Shown: positions 16,046-24,362, counted from the first letter of the stretch. The stretch: 64,000 nucleotides of DNA from an uncultured Lachnospiraceae bacterium (GCA_947643615.1 CANRWO010000006.1:35663-99662), one strand, 5' to 3'. The notes: generated by a model not told the origin, from the letters alone. Numbers and translations: made by a program.

Positions 16046-16267
16046 ATGAAGACATTGAAGGAAGCCACCATAGGACAGACGGTGACAGTCAAAAGGCTTT
16101 ACGGTGAAGGGCCTGTCAAAAGGCGTATTATGGATATGGGCATCACCAAAGGCGTGGATGTCTATGTGCGTAAGGTGGCGCCTTTGGGAGACCCGGTGGA
16201 AGTCACGGTGAGGGGGTATGAGCTGTCCCTGCGTAAGGCGGATGCGGCGATGATCGAGGTAGGGTAA
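16046..16267 (+). CDS. feoA: FeoA-family ferrous iron transport protein, second copy
   Basis: 73 residues with the canonical FeoA pattern (IGQTVTVKRLYGEGPVKRRIMDMGI, APLGDPVEVTVRGYELSLRKADA seen in shorter blocks). The start at 16046 is supported by AAAGGAG 7-8 nt upstream; the longer open frame from 15956 adds residues not found in the family. It is 126 bp after the first feoA and 278 bp before feoB, with a family B repeat in the second gap. Sequence divergence from the first copy suggests different roles. Confidence 0.93.
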   Translation: MKTLKEATIGQTVTVKRLYGEGPVKRRIMDMGITKGVDVYVRKVAPLGDPVEVTVRGYELSLRKADAAMIEVG

Positions 16268-16344
16268 ATTTTTTGCCCTGCGGTTAGTTAAGGCTAATTA
16301 TCAGTAGCAGGAGCGAACTCAGAAGCGGCGTATGCCTGCGTAAA

Positions 16345-16530
16345 AAGTCATCGCGGTAAACTGCTCTGACATGTGGAGTTAGATTGAAAAATAAGTCTGA
16401 TGACTTTATTTTTCAATCGGCAATTTGAGTCAGAGCCTCAAATATGCCCTGATCGCAGATGAGAAATCGCCTGCGCGAATTTCTCATCGCGTGTCATCGC
16501 AGTAAACTGCTCTGACATGGAGGATTAGTG
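16345..16530 (+). repeat. interspersed repeat family B, copy 1 (between feoA and feoB)
   Basis: A block of about 81 bp (16379-16459) is identical or nearly so to 39268-39346. It contains a hairpin with arms ATTGAAAAATAAGTC and GACTTTATTTTTCAAT. Unlike the other copy it carries an extra 44 bp with its own perfect ATGAGAAAT/ATTTCTCAT hairpin, and its end motif GTAAACTGCTCTGACATG is duplicated upstream at 16356. The element would be transcribed in the feo mRNA and may attenuate feoB. Confidence 0.75.
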
Positions 16531-16545
16531 TGAGGAGAGAGGAGA

Positions 16546-19017
16546 ATGGAAATGTCTGTTAGGATTGCATTGGCAGGAAACCCGAACTGCGGTAAGACGA
16601 CATTATTTAACGCCCTGACGGGTTCCAACCAGTTTGTAGGCAATTGGCCCGGTGTAACGGTGGAGAAAAAGGAGGGAAAGCTAAAATACGATAAAGAGGT
16701 CACCATCATGGATCTGCCCGGGATTTATTCTTTATCCCCCTATACCCTGGAAGAGGTTGTGGCCAGGAATTACCTGATCCGCCACAGGCCTGACGCCATC
16801 ATCAATATTGTGGACGGCACCAACATTGAGAGAAACCTGTATCTGTCAACACAGATCATGGAACTGGGGATTCCCGTAGTCATTGCGGTGAATATGATGG
16901 ACTTGGTGCAAAAAAGCGGCGATGCGATCCATACTGCCAAGCTGGCGCAGAAGCTGGGGTGCTGTGTGGTGGAGATTTCCGCGTTAAAGGGAACGGGTAT
17001 CCGGGAAGCCGCTGACAAGGCGGTCCAATTGGCGAAGCAAAAGCAGGTACCGGCGCCGGTGCACCGGTTTTCGGAAAAGGTGGAGGCCGCCATAGCCGCC
17101 GTGGAGGAAAAGCTGGGCGAAAACGTGGAGGAGGGACAGAAGAGGTTTTTGGCTGTAAAGCTGCTGGAGAGGGACGATAAGATCGCAGATCTGGTGAGCG
17201 CAGCAGCGGACACGGAAAAACCCGGGAAGACTCCTTCTGCTGCTACGGAGACGGGAGAACCTGCAAGTGTCCCCGATGTGTCTGCGGAGATCGGGAGGCT
17301 GGAGGACGATTTTGATGACGACACGGAAAGTATCATTACCAATGAGAGGTATACATATATTACCTCCGTTATGGGCGAATGTGTGACGAAGAATGAGAAG
17401 AAAGCAATATCCGTCTCGGACAGGATAGACAGGGTGGTCACAAACCGTTTTGCTGCGCTTCCCCTTTTTGCAGCAGTGATGTTCGTCATATACTACATTT
17501 CCGTTTCTACCGTGGGGACGGCTTTTACAGATTGGGCGAACGACGGTGTGTTCGGCCGCGGCTGGCATCTATTTGGGATCGGCGGTTCTGCCTATGAGGA
17601 GGCTGTGAATGCATATGCGGAACGAACCTTCGACGCCCTGTCCCCAACTGCCATTGCTGCGGCGGATGCGGAAGTGGCCGGTGCAGAGGATATCCTGGCC
17701 GCTGTGGGGGAATATGACTTGGGCGGCTTTGAGGAAGCATACGGTATCTATGGGGATTCCCTGGCGGAGGCGGGGTTCCATCTGTCCGAGGTGGCAGACC
17801 CCATTCTGGAAGGGGTTCCAGAACCTGGGGAGTACGGGATTTGGGTGCCGGGAATTCCGGTGCTGGCGGAAAGAGGGTTGGATGCCATTGGCTGTTCGGA
17901 ATGGCTTAAGAGCCTGATCCTGGACGGCATAATCGGCGGCGTGGGGGCGGTACTGGGATTTGTACCCCAGATGCTGGTACTGTTTCTCTTCCTGGCATTT
18001 TTGGAGGCATGCGGATATATGGCCAGGGTGGCATTCATCATGGACCGCATTTTCCGCAAGTTCGGCCTGTCAGGGAAATCCTTTATCCCCATGCTGATCG
18101 GTTCCGGGTGCGGTGTGCCGGGCATTATGGCTTCCCGCACCATTGAGAACGACAGGGACCGCAAGATGACCATTATGACCACCACCTTTATTCCCTGCGG
18201 CGCCAAGCTGCCTATTATCGCCCTGATCTCAACGGCACTGTTCGGCGGTTCCGGCCTGGTGGCAGTGAGCGCTTACTTCCTGGGCGTGGGGGCCATTGTA
18301 ATCTCCGGCATTATCCTGAAAAAAACCCGGATGTTCGCAGGGGAACCGGCCCCCTTTGTGATGGAATTACCCTCATATCATATGCCTTCCGTGGGTGCGG
18401 TACTGCGGGGCATGTGGGAACGGGGTTCTTCTTTTATCAAAAAGGCCGGAACCATTATCCTCCTTGCCTCTATTTTCATCTGGGCAGGCTCCTGCTTCGG
18501 CAGAGTGGAGGGAGGCTTCGGGTTCCGTACCGACATGGAGCTGGCGGACAGCGTGCTGGGTATGCTCGGCAACGGGATCAAATGGATCTTCGTCCCCCTG
18601 GGATTTGGGGATGCGACAGCAGCGGTGGCCACTGTTATGGGCTTGGTGGCCAAGGAGGAGGTAGTGGGGGTATTTGGGGTGTTGGACTTTGTGGCCATGA
18701 CCAAAGCGTCGGCGTATTCCTTCCTGGCCTTTAACCTGTTGTGTGCCCCTTGTTTTGCGGCCATCGGGGCCATAAAGAGGGAAATGAACAGCGCCAAGTG
18801 GACCTGGTTTGCCATCGGTTACCAGTGCGGATTTGCCTATGTGGTGTCCCTGGTGGTTTACCAGTTCGGCAGTCTCCTTGCCGGGAACGGTAATGTGCCG
18901 GGGATCGTTGTGGCAGCGCTCTTCCTTGCGGGGATATGTTATCTGCTGTTTCGGCCCAATAAGAAAAAAGCGGCCTGGGAGATAAAACCTAAGAAACTGA
19001 GAGGCCTGAGGGCCTGA
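16546..19017 (+). CDS. feoB: ferrous iron transport protein B, GTPase-coupled Fe(II) permease
   Basis: 823-residue inner-membrane Fe(II) transporter. The N-terminal G domain has G1 GNPNCGKT, G3 DLPG, G4 NMMD and G5 SALKGTG. A helical GDI-like region with a variable acidic stretch follows (about 175-285), then the membrane domain with two Gate motifs around GYMARVAFIMDR...GSGCGVPGIMASR and the repeat KEEVVGVFG. The region around residues 345-440 is longer than in E. coli FeoB and rich in Ala/Glu. A GAGGAGAGAGGAG tract precedes the ATG. Expressed with both feoA genes under the iron-type operators upstream. Confidence 0.95.
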   Translation: MEMSVRIALAGNPNCGKTTLFNALTGSNQFVGNWPGVTVEKKEGKLKYDKEVTIMDLPGIYSLSPYTLEEVVARNYLIRHRPDAIINIVDGTNIERNLYLSTQIMELGIPVVIAVNMMDLVQKSGDAIHTAKLAQKLGCCVVEISALKGTGIREAADKAVQLAKQKQVPAPVHRFSEKVEAAIAAVEEKLGENVEEGQKRFLAVKLLERDDKIADLVSAAADTEKPGKTPSAATETGEPASVPDVSAEIGRLEDDFDDDTESIITNERYTYITSVMGECVTKNEKKAISVSDRIDRVVTNRFAALPLFAAVMFVIYYISVSTVGTAFTDWANDGVFGRGWHLFGIGGSAYEEAVNAYAERTFDALSPTAIAAADAEVAGAEDILAAVGEYDLGGFEEAYGIYGDSLAEAGFHLSEVADPILEGVPEPGEYGIWVPGIPVLAERGLDAIGCSEWLKSLILDGIIGGVGAVLGFVPQMLVLFLFLAFLEACGYMARVAFIMDRIFRKFGLSGKSFIPMLIGSGCGVPGIMASRTIENDRDRKMTIMTTTFIPCGAKLPIIALISTALFGGSGLVAVSAYFLGVGAIVISGIILKKTRMFAGEPAPFVMELPSYHMPSVGAVLRGMWERGSSFIKKAGTIILLASIFIWAGSCFGRVEGGFGFRTDMELADSVLGMLGNGIKWIFVPLGFGDATAAVATVMGLVAKEEVVGVFGVLDFVAMTKASAYSFLAFNLLCAPCFAAIGAIKREMNSAKWTWFAIGYQCGFAYVVSLVVYQFGSLLAGNGNVPGIVVAALFLAGICYLLFRPNKKKAAWEIKPKKLRGLRA

Positions 19018-19020
19018 ATG

Positions 19021-19051
19021 AAAGCGTCACCCAACCCAGGTGACGCTTTTT
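19021..19051 (+). terminator. intrinsic terminator after feoB
   Basis: Perfect 11-bp stem AAAGCGTCACC / GGTGACGCTTT with a 7-nt loop and a T-run, just past the feoB stop. Confidence 0.88.
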
Positions 19052-19209
19052 ACGGATTTCATATCTTGCGAGATTCTTTATTGGAGGTGGTCTGTGTTCG
19101 TTTTAAAATCTCCAAGAGTATTTTACGCTTATGAAATCTTTCGGATACTTCATATTGTGAAGATATGTGTTATTGTATAAATATGCTTACCAAACAGCTA
19201 AAGCAGTTG

Positions 19210-19321
19210 GAAGAACGCAAGAGCAGCGTTCTTTCGGCTTTGCACCAAATGATGGAGGAATCTTATAGTAAGTCAAATATTCAGGCGGCATCATATCACA
19301 ACATGAGTTGCCGCCTGTTTA
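19210..19321 (+). other. two hairpins in the 19052-19506 gap; possible small transcript end
   Basis: A hairpin at 19210-19235 (GAAGAACGC against GCGTTCTTTC) is followed by CAGGCGGCA (19282-19290) pairing with TGCCGCCTG (19309-19317) and a TTTATAATT tail, a terminator-like structure. A 64-codon open frame (19165-19359) runs through both hairpins, has no ribosome binding site and is not called. No other gene is visible in this gap. Confidence 0.4.
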
Positions 19322-19413
19322 TAATTCCATATATAAGGTGCTGGGGTATGCGTCACTAAACCTGTAGTTGTGCGCAGAGCAGGACATATAGTTGGTTGTC
19401 TTTCCGCTTTTAT

Positions 19414-19422
19414 TGATATAAT
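19414..19422 (+). promoter_or_regulatory. extended -10 promoter of the XRE regulator gene
   Basis: TGATATAAT joins a perfect -10 (19417-19422) to the TG extension, 85 bp before the start codon. The -35 region is poor. Confidence 0.45.
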
Positions 19423-19506
19423 ATTTTATTGTAAAGATAAAAGTTTACGCATTGGAGCATGCTTCCGTGTGGGGAGGCCGGTGCGGGAAGGACAAGGGTA
19501 TAAAAT

Positions 19507-20352
19507 ATGGCATTGGAAGGGTTTGGCAGCCGGTTAAAAGCAGTGCGCCAGGACAGGGGGTACACCCAGAAGCGGCTGGCAGCTGCACTGGGGGTAACGG
19601 AGCAGGCAGTATCCAAGTGGGAGAGGGGGAGCAGTTATCCGGATATTCCCATAGTGGACGGATTGTCCAAGGTATTGGAATGTTCTTTGGATTTCCTTTT
19701 TCAGGTTGAGGCAGGCAGGAAAAATTTGCTGAATCAAAACAGTATTGAGCGCAGGGAAGAGATCAAAGGGGCATTGTTGCCGGATATTATTTCGCTGGAA
19801 TTTGGATGTGACCTGGTTCCCATGTTTGCCGAGGAAATGGAAAAAGGTTTTCCGCACATAATTGAGATGCGTAGGAAGATGGCATTCCGGTGGGGACTTG
19901 TGATCCCGCCTGTACGGATGATGGATAAGGTTTCTATGCCCGCCGGGGAGTATCGGTTCCGGTTAAATGGGATCGTAGTGTACACCGATACACAAAATCC
20001 ATCGGGGGAAGAAGGCCTGGTGCAGATTCTTGAAAACCTTGAGGAGCATATTTTCCGGAATATAGAACTGGTTTTGAATAACCAGGCGGTCTACTCTATG
20101 GTAAAGAATTTGCGGGAACAGTATCCCTATGTAGCGGAGGGTGTTGTCCCTGAAAAGATTCCTTACTCGCTGCTCCGCCAGGTCATTGTCCACATGGTAA
20201 AAGAATGTGGGTATACGGCAAGTCCCCTTATACTGATTATCCAGTACTTGGAACAATATCAGGATAAAGGCTGTACGGAACCGGCGAAAATGGCAGAAGC
20301 GATTTGTGCAAAGATACCGGAGGGATATGCTTTTTCCCGGTGGAGACAGTGA
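19507..20352 (+). CDS. XRE-family helix-turn-helix transcriptional regulator
   Basis: 281 residues. Residues 5-68 form a Cro/CI-type DNA-binding domain (LKAVRQDRGYTQKRLAAALGVTEQAVSKWERG), with the QAVSKWERG recognition segment seen in many Firmicutes regulators. The remaining 210 residues have no recognised domain and may sense a ligand or oligomerise. It lies upstream of the ABC-2 export genes on the same strand but is separated from them by a minus-strand RNA gene, so it is a candidate local regulator only by position. Confidence 0.85.
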   Translation: MALEGFGSRLKAVRQDRGYTQKRLAAALGVTEQAVSKWERGSSYPDIPIVDGLSKVLECSLDFLFQVEAGRKNLLNQNSIERREEIKGALLPDIISLEFGCDLVPMFAEEMEKGFPHIIEMRRKMAFRWGLVIPPVRMMDKVSMPAGEYRFRLNGIVVYTDTQNPSGEEGLVQILENLEEHIFRNIELVLNNQAVYSMVKNLREQYPYVAEGVVPEKIPYSLLRQVIVHMVKECGYTASPLILIIQYLEQYQDKGCTEPAKMAEAICAKIPEGYAFSRWRQ

Positions 20353-20501
20353 CCCTGCCGGTACGCTCTATTGGCCTGTCTGATTTTTCATCTGCTTCGT
20401 TGTCGTTGGATAGAAACGGATATGCTTGCGGCAGGATGGGAGAGCACGGGTGTCGGCATTTCGGAAATCAGTGTTTCCGGGGCATTGCAGGGTGTATGGG
20501 C

Positions 20502-20774
20502 AAAATGAAGAAGCGCATTGATCTCAAATTATCAACACGCTTCTTCACATCTGTTCGTCGTCCAACGGACTATACCTCCTTATGAAGTTTTCAGGTCCGC
20601 ATTTTCTTCCACTTCTACCCTTGTGCACGTCCACCTATTCTCTCTCCACTGTTTTTTCTGCAACGATCTGATATCCAGATATATGTTACTTTAATGTACG
20701 CGGCACTTTTTTTCTTTGCAACTTAGTATGTAAAGCTGCTTTTAATGGAAGTAATGTTTTCCTCTCTTTATTGT
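20502..20774 (-). ncRNA. predicted stand-alone structured RNA, copy 1
   Basis: Minus-strand transcription unit of about 273 nt with a perfect promoter (next entry) and an intrinsic terminator whose arms TGAAGAAGCG and CGCTTCTTCA (20506-20515, 20538-20547) precede a short T-run. The sequence is paralogous to 23889-24163: the promoter-proximal GAGGAAAACAT box, the CACAAGGGTAGAA box, CCTGAAAACTTCATAAGGAGG and AGTCCGTTGGACGA are shared while the middle diverges. CTTCAT in the shared block can pair with GTGAAG at the base of the terminator, offering a competing fold. No family was recognised. No gene lies in its sense direction; the XRE gene converges on it. Confidence 0.65.
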
Positions 20775-20780
20775 AAGTTC

Positions 20781-20809
20781 ATTATAAACCGCAAGGTGCA
20801 TATTGTCAA
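20781..20809 (-). promoter_or_regulatory. perfect consensus promoter of ncRNA copy 1
   Basis: On the minus strand: TTGACA (20804-20809), exactly 17 bp, TATAAT (20781-20786). An A/T-rich stretch upstream (20810-20870) could act as an UP element. Confidence 0.8.
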
Positions 20810-20934
20810 TATGTTTTTGTAAAAAAACTATAATTTTTTAAAAATAGTATGCCATACATATATTGTCTGAATTTTCAAACGTTTTCCAGTGTGCTGTGCT
20901 GGCCAGATTACTTTCAGCCAAATGACGCAGAATG

Positions 20935-21015
20935 AATTTCGGCCTGCAAGGCAGATTTCCGACGGCGTAGCGGTGGCATCGTTGACCGATAACAACGCAG
21001 CAGATGGACAATCAG
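20935..21015 (-). repeat. degenerate relative of the type 1 MITE interior
   Basis: On the plus strand, GCGGTGGCATCGTTGACC and the following AACAACGC match the reverse complement of the interior of the type 1 MITE at about 29 of 35 positions. The terminal repeats are not recognisable, so this is an old or partial copy. Confidence 0.4.
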
Positions 21016-21079
21016 ACAAGTGAATGTACCGGGAAAGCATTTTTTCAAAAAGATTAGCCAAAGGGCATGAAAAATCCCG

Positions 21080-21098
21080 AAAAGTATGGTATACTTTT
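21080..21098 (+). promoter_or_regulatory. extended -10 promoter overlapped by a perfect palindrome, upstream of the ABC-2 genes
   Basis: TGGTATACT (21087-21095) is an extended -10 element. It is embedded in AAAAGTAT-GGT-ATACTTTT, a perfect inverted repeat with 8-bp arms that would make a good repressor site. It lies about 40 bp before the first permease gene. Confidence 0.5.
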
Positions 21099-21135
21099 AC
21101 TTATTTGTGCGATGGCCGTGAGGGGGGAAAGAATA

Positions 21136-21924
21136 ATGGCATATCTATACAAATTGAAACTGCAGGTACAAGTCTATCTGACCTATAGATTTGAAGTGTT
21201 TGCAAATATTGCGACACATTTTATCTTAATATTGGCAAATGTTTTTTTGTGGAATTGCGTATATTCGGACCAGAAGGATATTTTGGGGGTGGGCAGGGGA
21301 CAGATGATCACTTATTCCGTCCTGTCATCCTGCCTTGCCGTTATGTATCACTGCGGTATACAGAGTTCTCTTAATAAGGATGTGCGGGAGGGCAACATTG
21401 CCCTTTTGCTGATGAAACCCATTCATTTGCTGGGAGCGTATTTTGCCGAAGATGTGGGGGCTGTTGCAGTGCGGGCCGTCAGCGTATCTGTGCCCATATT
21501 TCTCCTTGGGCTGCTTTTTTTGCCCCTGCAGCCGCCTGTTTTGTTTCGGGTCCTTCCCCTGGTAATGATAAGCTATGTTTTCGGATTTATGATCCTGTGG
21601 CTTCTCAGTGCGCTGGTGTCAATGTTCACCTTTGTGACGATGGAGCTGGGCAATATGGGAGTGGTAAAAGATATGATCGTAGCAATCTTATCAGGGAGCA
21701 TGATCCCTCTGTGGTTCTTTCCGGATAGGGTCGAGAAGATGCTGATGATGACACCGTTTCCGTATACTTATCAGCTTCCTCTGGGATTGTACATCGGTAA
21801 GATAGACATTGGGGAGGGTTTAAGGCAGATCGGCATCCAGGCGTTCTGGATGCTCCTGCTTGGCGTCTGTGTGGCTTTGGCATGGAAAAAGGCAAAGAAT
21901 AAAGTTTTGATTCAGGGGGGCTGA
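21136..21924 (+). CDS. ABC-2 family transporter permease (first of two)
   Basis: 262-residue integral membrane protein with about six transmembrane segments, resembling the ABC-2 permeases of the PF06182 type that work with a DrrA-like ATPase. The start at 21136 is supported by AGGGGGGAAAG just upstream; the open frame from 21067 overlaps the promoter. The next permease begins 2 bp after its stop, and an ATPase gene follows, giving a complete heterodimeric exporter. Substrate unknown; systems of this type export lipids, drugs or polysaccharide precursors. Confidence 0.85.
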   Translation: MAYLYKLKLQVQVYLTYRFEVFANIATHFILILANVFLWNCVYSDQKDILGVGRGQMITYSVLSSCLAVMYHCGIQSSLNKDVREGNIALLLMKPIHLLGAYFAEDVGAVAVRAVSVSVPIFLLGLLFLPLQPPVLFRVLPLVMISYVFGFMILWLLSALVSMFTFVTMELGNMGVVKDMIVAILSGSMIPLWFFPDRVEKMLMMTPFPYTYQLPLGLYIGKIDIGEGLRQIGIQAFWMLLLGVCVALAWKKAKNKVLIQGG

Positions 21925-21926
21925 AT

Positions 21927-22751
21927 ATGTTAAAGGCGGTAAAGCACTACCTGGAGGTGCTGAGATATAGCGCGGTCATTGGGTTGAAATGTGAAATGGA
22001 GTACCTTTCCTATACCCTTTGCTGGCTGCTGATGATCCCCATCCAGATTTTTTCAGGGGTTTATGTGTTGAAAGTCATTATGGACCGTATCGGGACACTG
22101 AACGGATGGTCTTTCGGGCAGGTAGCGTTTCTCTACGGCCTGGGAGTATTCAGCCATGGCCTGCAGGATTTGTTTTTTATACAGACGCGGCATATTGAGT
22201 ACAGCGTGATCCGTGGTGAGTTTGACCGTTTTCTGGTGCGCCCTTTAGGGGTGTTTTTCCAGTTTTGTATCGGGACCGTGAATCTGGTGGGGATTTATGA
22301 TCTGATCCCCGGGGCCATTATATTTGCCTACGGCTGTGTTCAGGTTAACTTTCAGTGGAGCATCCCCAATATACTGATGCTTATCATGGTAGTCATAGGT
22401 GGGACACTCATACAGGCGGCCATTTATACGCTGACGGGTTCCGTTGCCTTCTGGACGAAGAAAAGCTCTGTGTTTGTGGGCGTTAATTTACAGCTCTTTG
22501 ATAAGACGACGCAATGGCCCATGTCCATATACCCCAATTGGTTTATCCGCATCTTCTCTTTCCTGATACCAATGGGTTTTGTCAGTTTTTACCCCGCCTG
22601 CGGCCTGTTAGGGATATCCAGCGGCGTATCCTTCCCCTTGCCTTTGGAAATTCCTTTGTGGACGCCACTGGTGGGACTGGCCTGGTTCCTTCTGGCCAGG
22701 AGATTTTTCTATTTGGGACTTGAGAAAAAGTATGAGAGTGCAGGCTCCTGA
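21927..22751 (+). CDS. ABC-2 family transporter permease (second of two)
   Basis: 274-residue membrane protein with about six hydrophobic segments, similar in design to the preceding permease and probably its heterodimer partner. It contains the segment YSVIRGEFDRFLVRPLG, a conserved cytoplasmic loop in this family. It is translationally coupled to the upstream gene (2-bp gap) and followed 78 bp later by the ATPase start. Confidence 0.85.
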   Translation: MLKAVKHYLEVLRYSAVIGLKCEMEYLSYTLCWLLMIPIQIFSGVYVLKVIMDRIGTLNGWSFGQVAFLYGLGVFSHGLQDLFFIQTRHIEYSVIRGEFDRFLVRPLGVFFQFCIGTVNLVGIYDLIPGAIIFAYGCVQVNFQWSIPNILMLIMVVIGGTLIQAAIYTLTGSVAFWTKKSSVFVGVNLQLFDKTTQWPMSIYPNWFIRIFSFLIPMGFVSFYPACGLLGISSGVSFPLPLEIPLWTPLVGLAWFLLARRFFYLGLEKKYESAGS

Positions 22752-22829
22752 TTCCTTCACATGGAAGAACGCAAATGTGGCGTTGTTCCTGACAGGGAAT
22801 TTACGCGGCCGGAGGTATGGGAGGCAGAA

Positions 22830-23807
22830 ATGGAACAGATTGTATTGGACAACGTGGTAAAAGAATATATCGTGGCAAAGAAGAAAAAGGGAATGCTGGG
22901 GGCCCTGGCCAATCTCTTTCACAGTGAAAAGATCAGGGTGGAGGCGGTAAAAGGCATCAGCTGTAGGATAGAGAAGGGTGAGATTGTCGGCTACATCGGC
23001 CCAAACGGTGCGGGAAAGAGCACAACGATCAAAATGATGTCGGGGATCATGCACCCTACGTCGGGGAATATTTTGATCAATGGCATGTCGCCCCAGAAAA
23101 GGCGCAAGGAGGTAGTGAAACATTTAGGCGTGGTATTCGGGCAGAGGACACAGTTATACTGGGATCTGCGCCTGGGGGAAACGTTTGAACTGCTGAAAAG
23201 AATTTACCGGCTGCCGGATGGGCAGTATAACGGAACCTTGGAAGAACTCAGGGCGGTGCTGGGGTTAGATGAATTTATGGATATCCCCGTGCGTCAGCTC
23301 TCCCTGGGACAGCGTATGCGCGGTGAACTTGCCGCGGCAATGCTGCATGAACCGGAGATCCTCTTTTTAGACGAACCCACGATCGGGTTGGATATCGATG
23401 CGAAGCAGGCCATCCGGGATTTTATCCTGGAGATGAACCGGAGGAAGAAAACCACAGTGATCCTGACCAGCCATGACCTGGAAGATGTAATGAAACTGTG
23501 TACAAGGCTGATTGTCATCAACAAGGGCATCATCGTGGAGGACGGGCCTATAAGCGAAATTGTCAGCCGTATGGCGACGTACCGTATGCTGGTGCTGGAA
23601 GTGGCGGAGCCGGTACAGAGCATAGCCTGCGATAAAGTCGAGATCATGAAGATAGAGGGAAGGAAGGTCTGGTGCAAATTCGACCACCATGCCTATACGG
23701 CGGCTGAGATTATCCATGCGCTGGGACAGGAACTGAAGATAGTGGATCTGAGTGTGCGCGAGCCGGATGTGGAGGATGCAATCACCAATATCTATCACAG
23801 CGCATGA
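22830..23807 (+). CDS. ABC transporter ATP-binding protein of the ABC-2 exporter
   Basis: 325-residue cytoplasmic ATPase that powers the two permeases upstream. Walker A is GPNGAGKST, the signature is LSLGQRMRGELA, Walker B is ILFLDEPTIGLD, and the H-loop is LTSHDLEDV. The long C-terminal region (about 240-325) is typical of DrrA/NatA-like subunits. Start placed at 22830 with GGGAGG 5 nt upstream; an open frame from 22761 is less likely because the sequence before the methionine is not family-like. Confidence 0.9.
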   Translation: MEQIVLDNVVKEYIVAKKKKGMLGALANLFHSEKIRVEAVKGISCRIEKGEIVGYIGPNGAGKSTTIKMMSGIMHPTSGNILINGMSPQKRRKEVVKHLGVVFGQRTQLYWDLRLGETFELLKRIYRLPDGQYNGTLEELRAVLGLDEFMDIPVRQLSLGQRMRGELAAAMLHEPEILFLDEPTIGLDIDAKQAIRDFILEMNRRKKTTVILTSHDLEDVMKLCTRLIVINKGIIVEDGPISEIVSRMATYRMLVLEVAEPVQSIACDKVEIMKIEGRKVWCKFDHHAYTAAEIIHALGQELKIVDLSVREPDVEDAITNIYHSA

Positions 23808-23888
23808 CACATTGAAATGCAGGATGCCCTTTTAACCTGCAGGCCTGCCTGTCGATGAAAAATCTTATTGATGAAAAATACTATTGAT

Positions 23889-24163
23889 TAAAAATGAAGA
23901 AGCGCATTGACCTTTTTCCAATCAACACGCTTCTTCATGTCTGCTCCTCGTCCAACGGACTGTACCTCCTTATGAAGTTTTCAGGTTTGCATTTCCTTCC
24001 ATTTCTACCCTTGTGCGTTTCCACTTTTTTCTGTCCTCTGTGTACTGTAACGTCCTAAATTTCAGGGATTCGTTACTTATTCAGTGTACTCTGCCCGTTT
24101 TGCTTTACATTCTTATATGTCAAGCTGTCTTAATGGAAGTGATGTTTTCCTCTTTTTTATTGT
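23889..24163 (-). ncRNA. predicted stand-alone structured RNA, copy 2
   Basis: Paralogue of the RNA at 20502-20774, same strand, about 275 nt. The terminator is an 11-bp perfect stem ATGAAGAAGCG / CGCTTCTTCAT (23894-23904, 23928-23938) followed by TTTTT on the minus strand. The block CTTCATAAGGAGG upstream can pair with the same ATGAAG, so the terminator can be opened. A small GTCC-GTT-GGAC hairpin is conserved. It ends 80 bp from the convergent ATPase gene and has no sense-strand gene behind it. Confidence 0.65.
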
Positions 24164-24169
24164 AAGTTC

Positions 24170-24198
24170 ATTATAAGACATGCATTGAGAGTTGTCAA
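24170..24198 (-). promoter_or_regulatory. perfect consensus promoter of ncRNA copy 2
   Basis: Minus strand TTGACA (24193-24198), 17 bp, TATAAT (24170-24175), identical in design to copy 1 although the spacer sequences differ. Confidence 0.8.
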
Positions 24199-24362
24199 TA
24201 TATTTTATAAACAAAATTGAATATTTTTTTCAAAAGATATGTAATAGAAATATTGATTGAATTTTCTGTCAATTAGGTATTTAAATGACATCCGTGCCTG
24301 GGGGATAGGAGGGCTTAAGGAAAGCATGGTATCGAAAGACAGCACGGAACCAAAAGGAGGGC

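Noticed and set aside
19165..19359. 64-codon open frame after feoB
   Set aside because: No ribosome binding site and it reads through two hairpins, one terminator-like.
23894..23938. 16-codon frame (ATG AAG AAG ...) across the terminator of RNA copy 2
   Set aside because: Not conserved in copy 1, where the frame stays open without a matching stop; the conserved feature is the stem.
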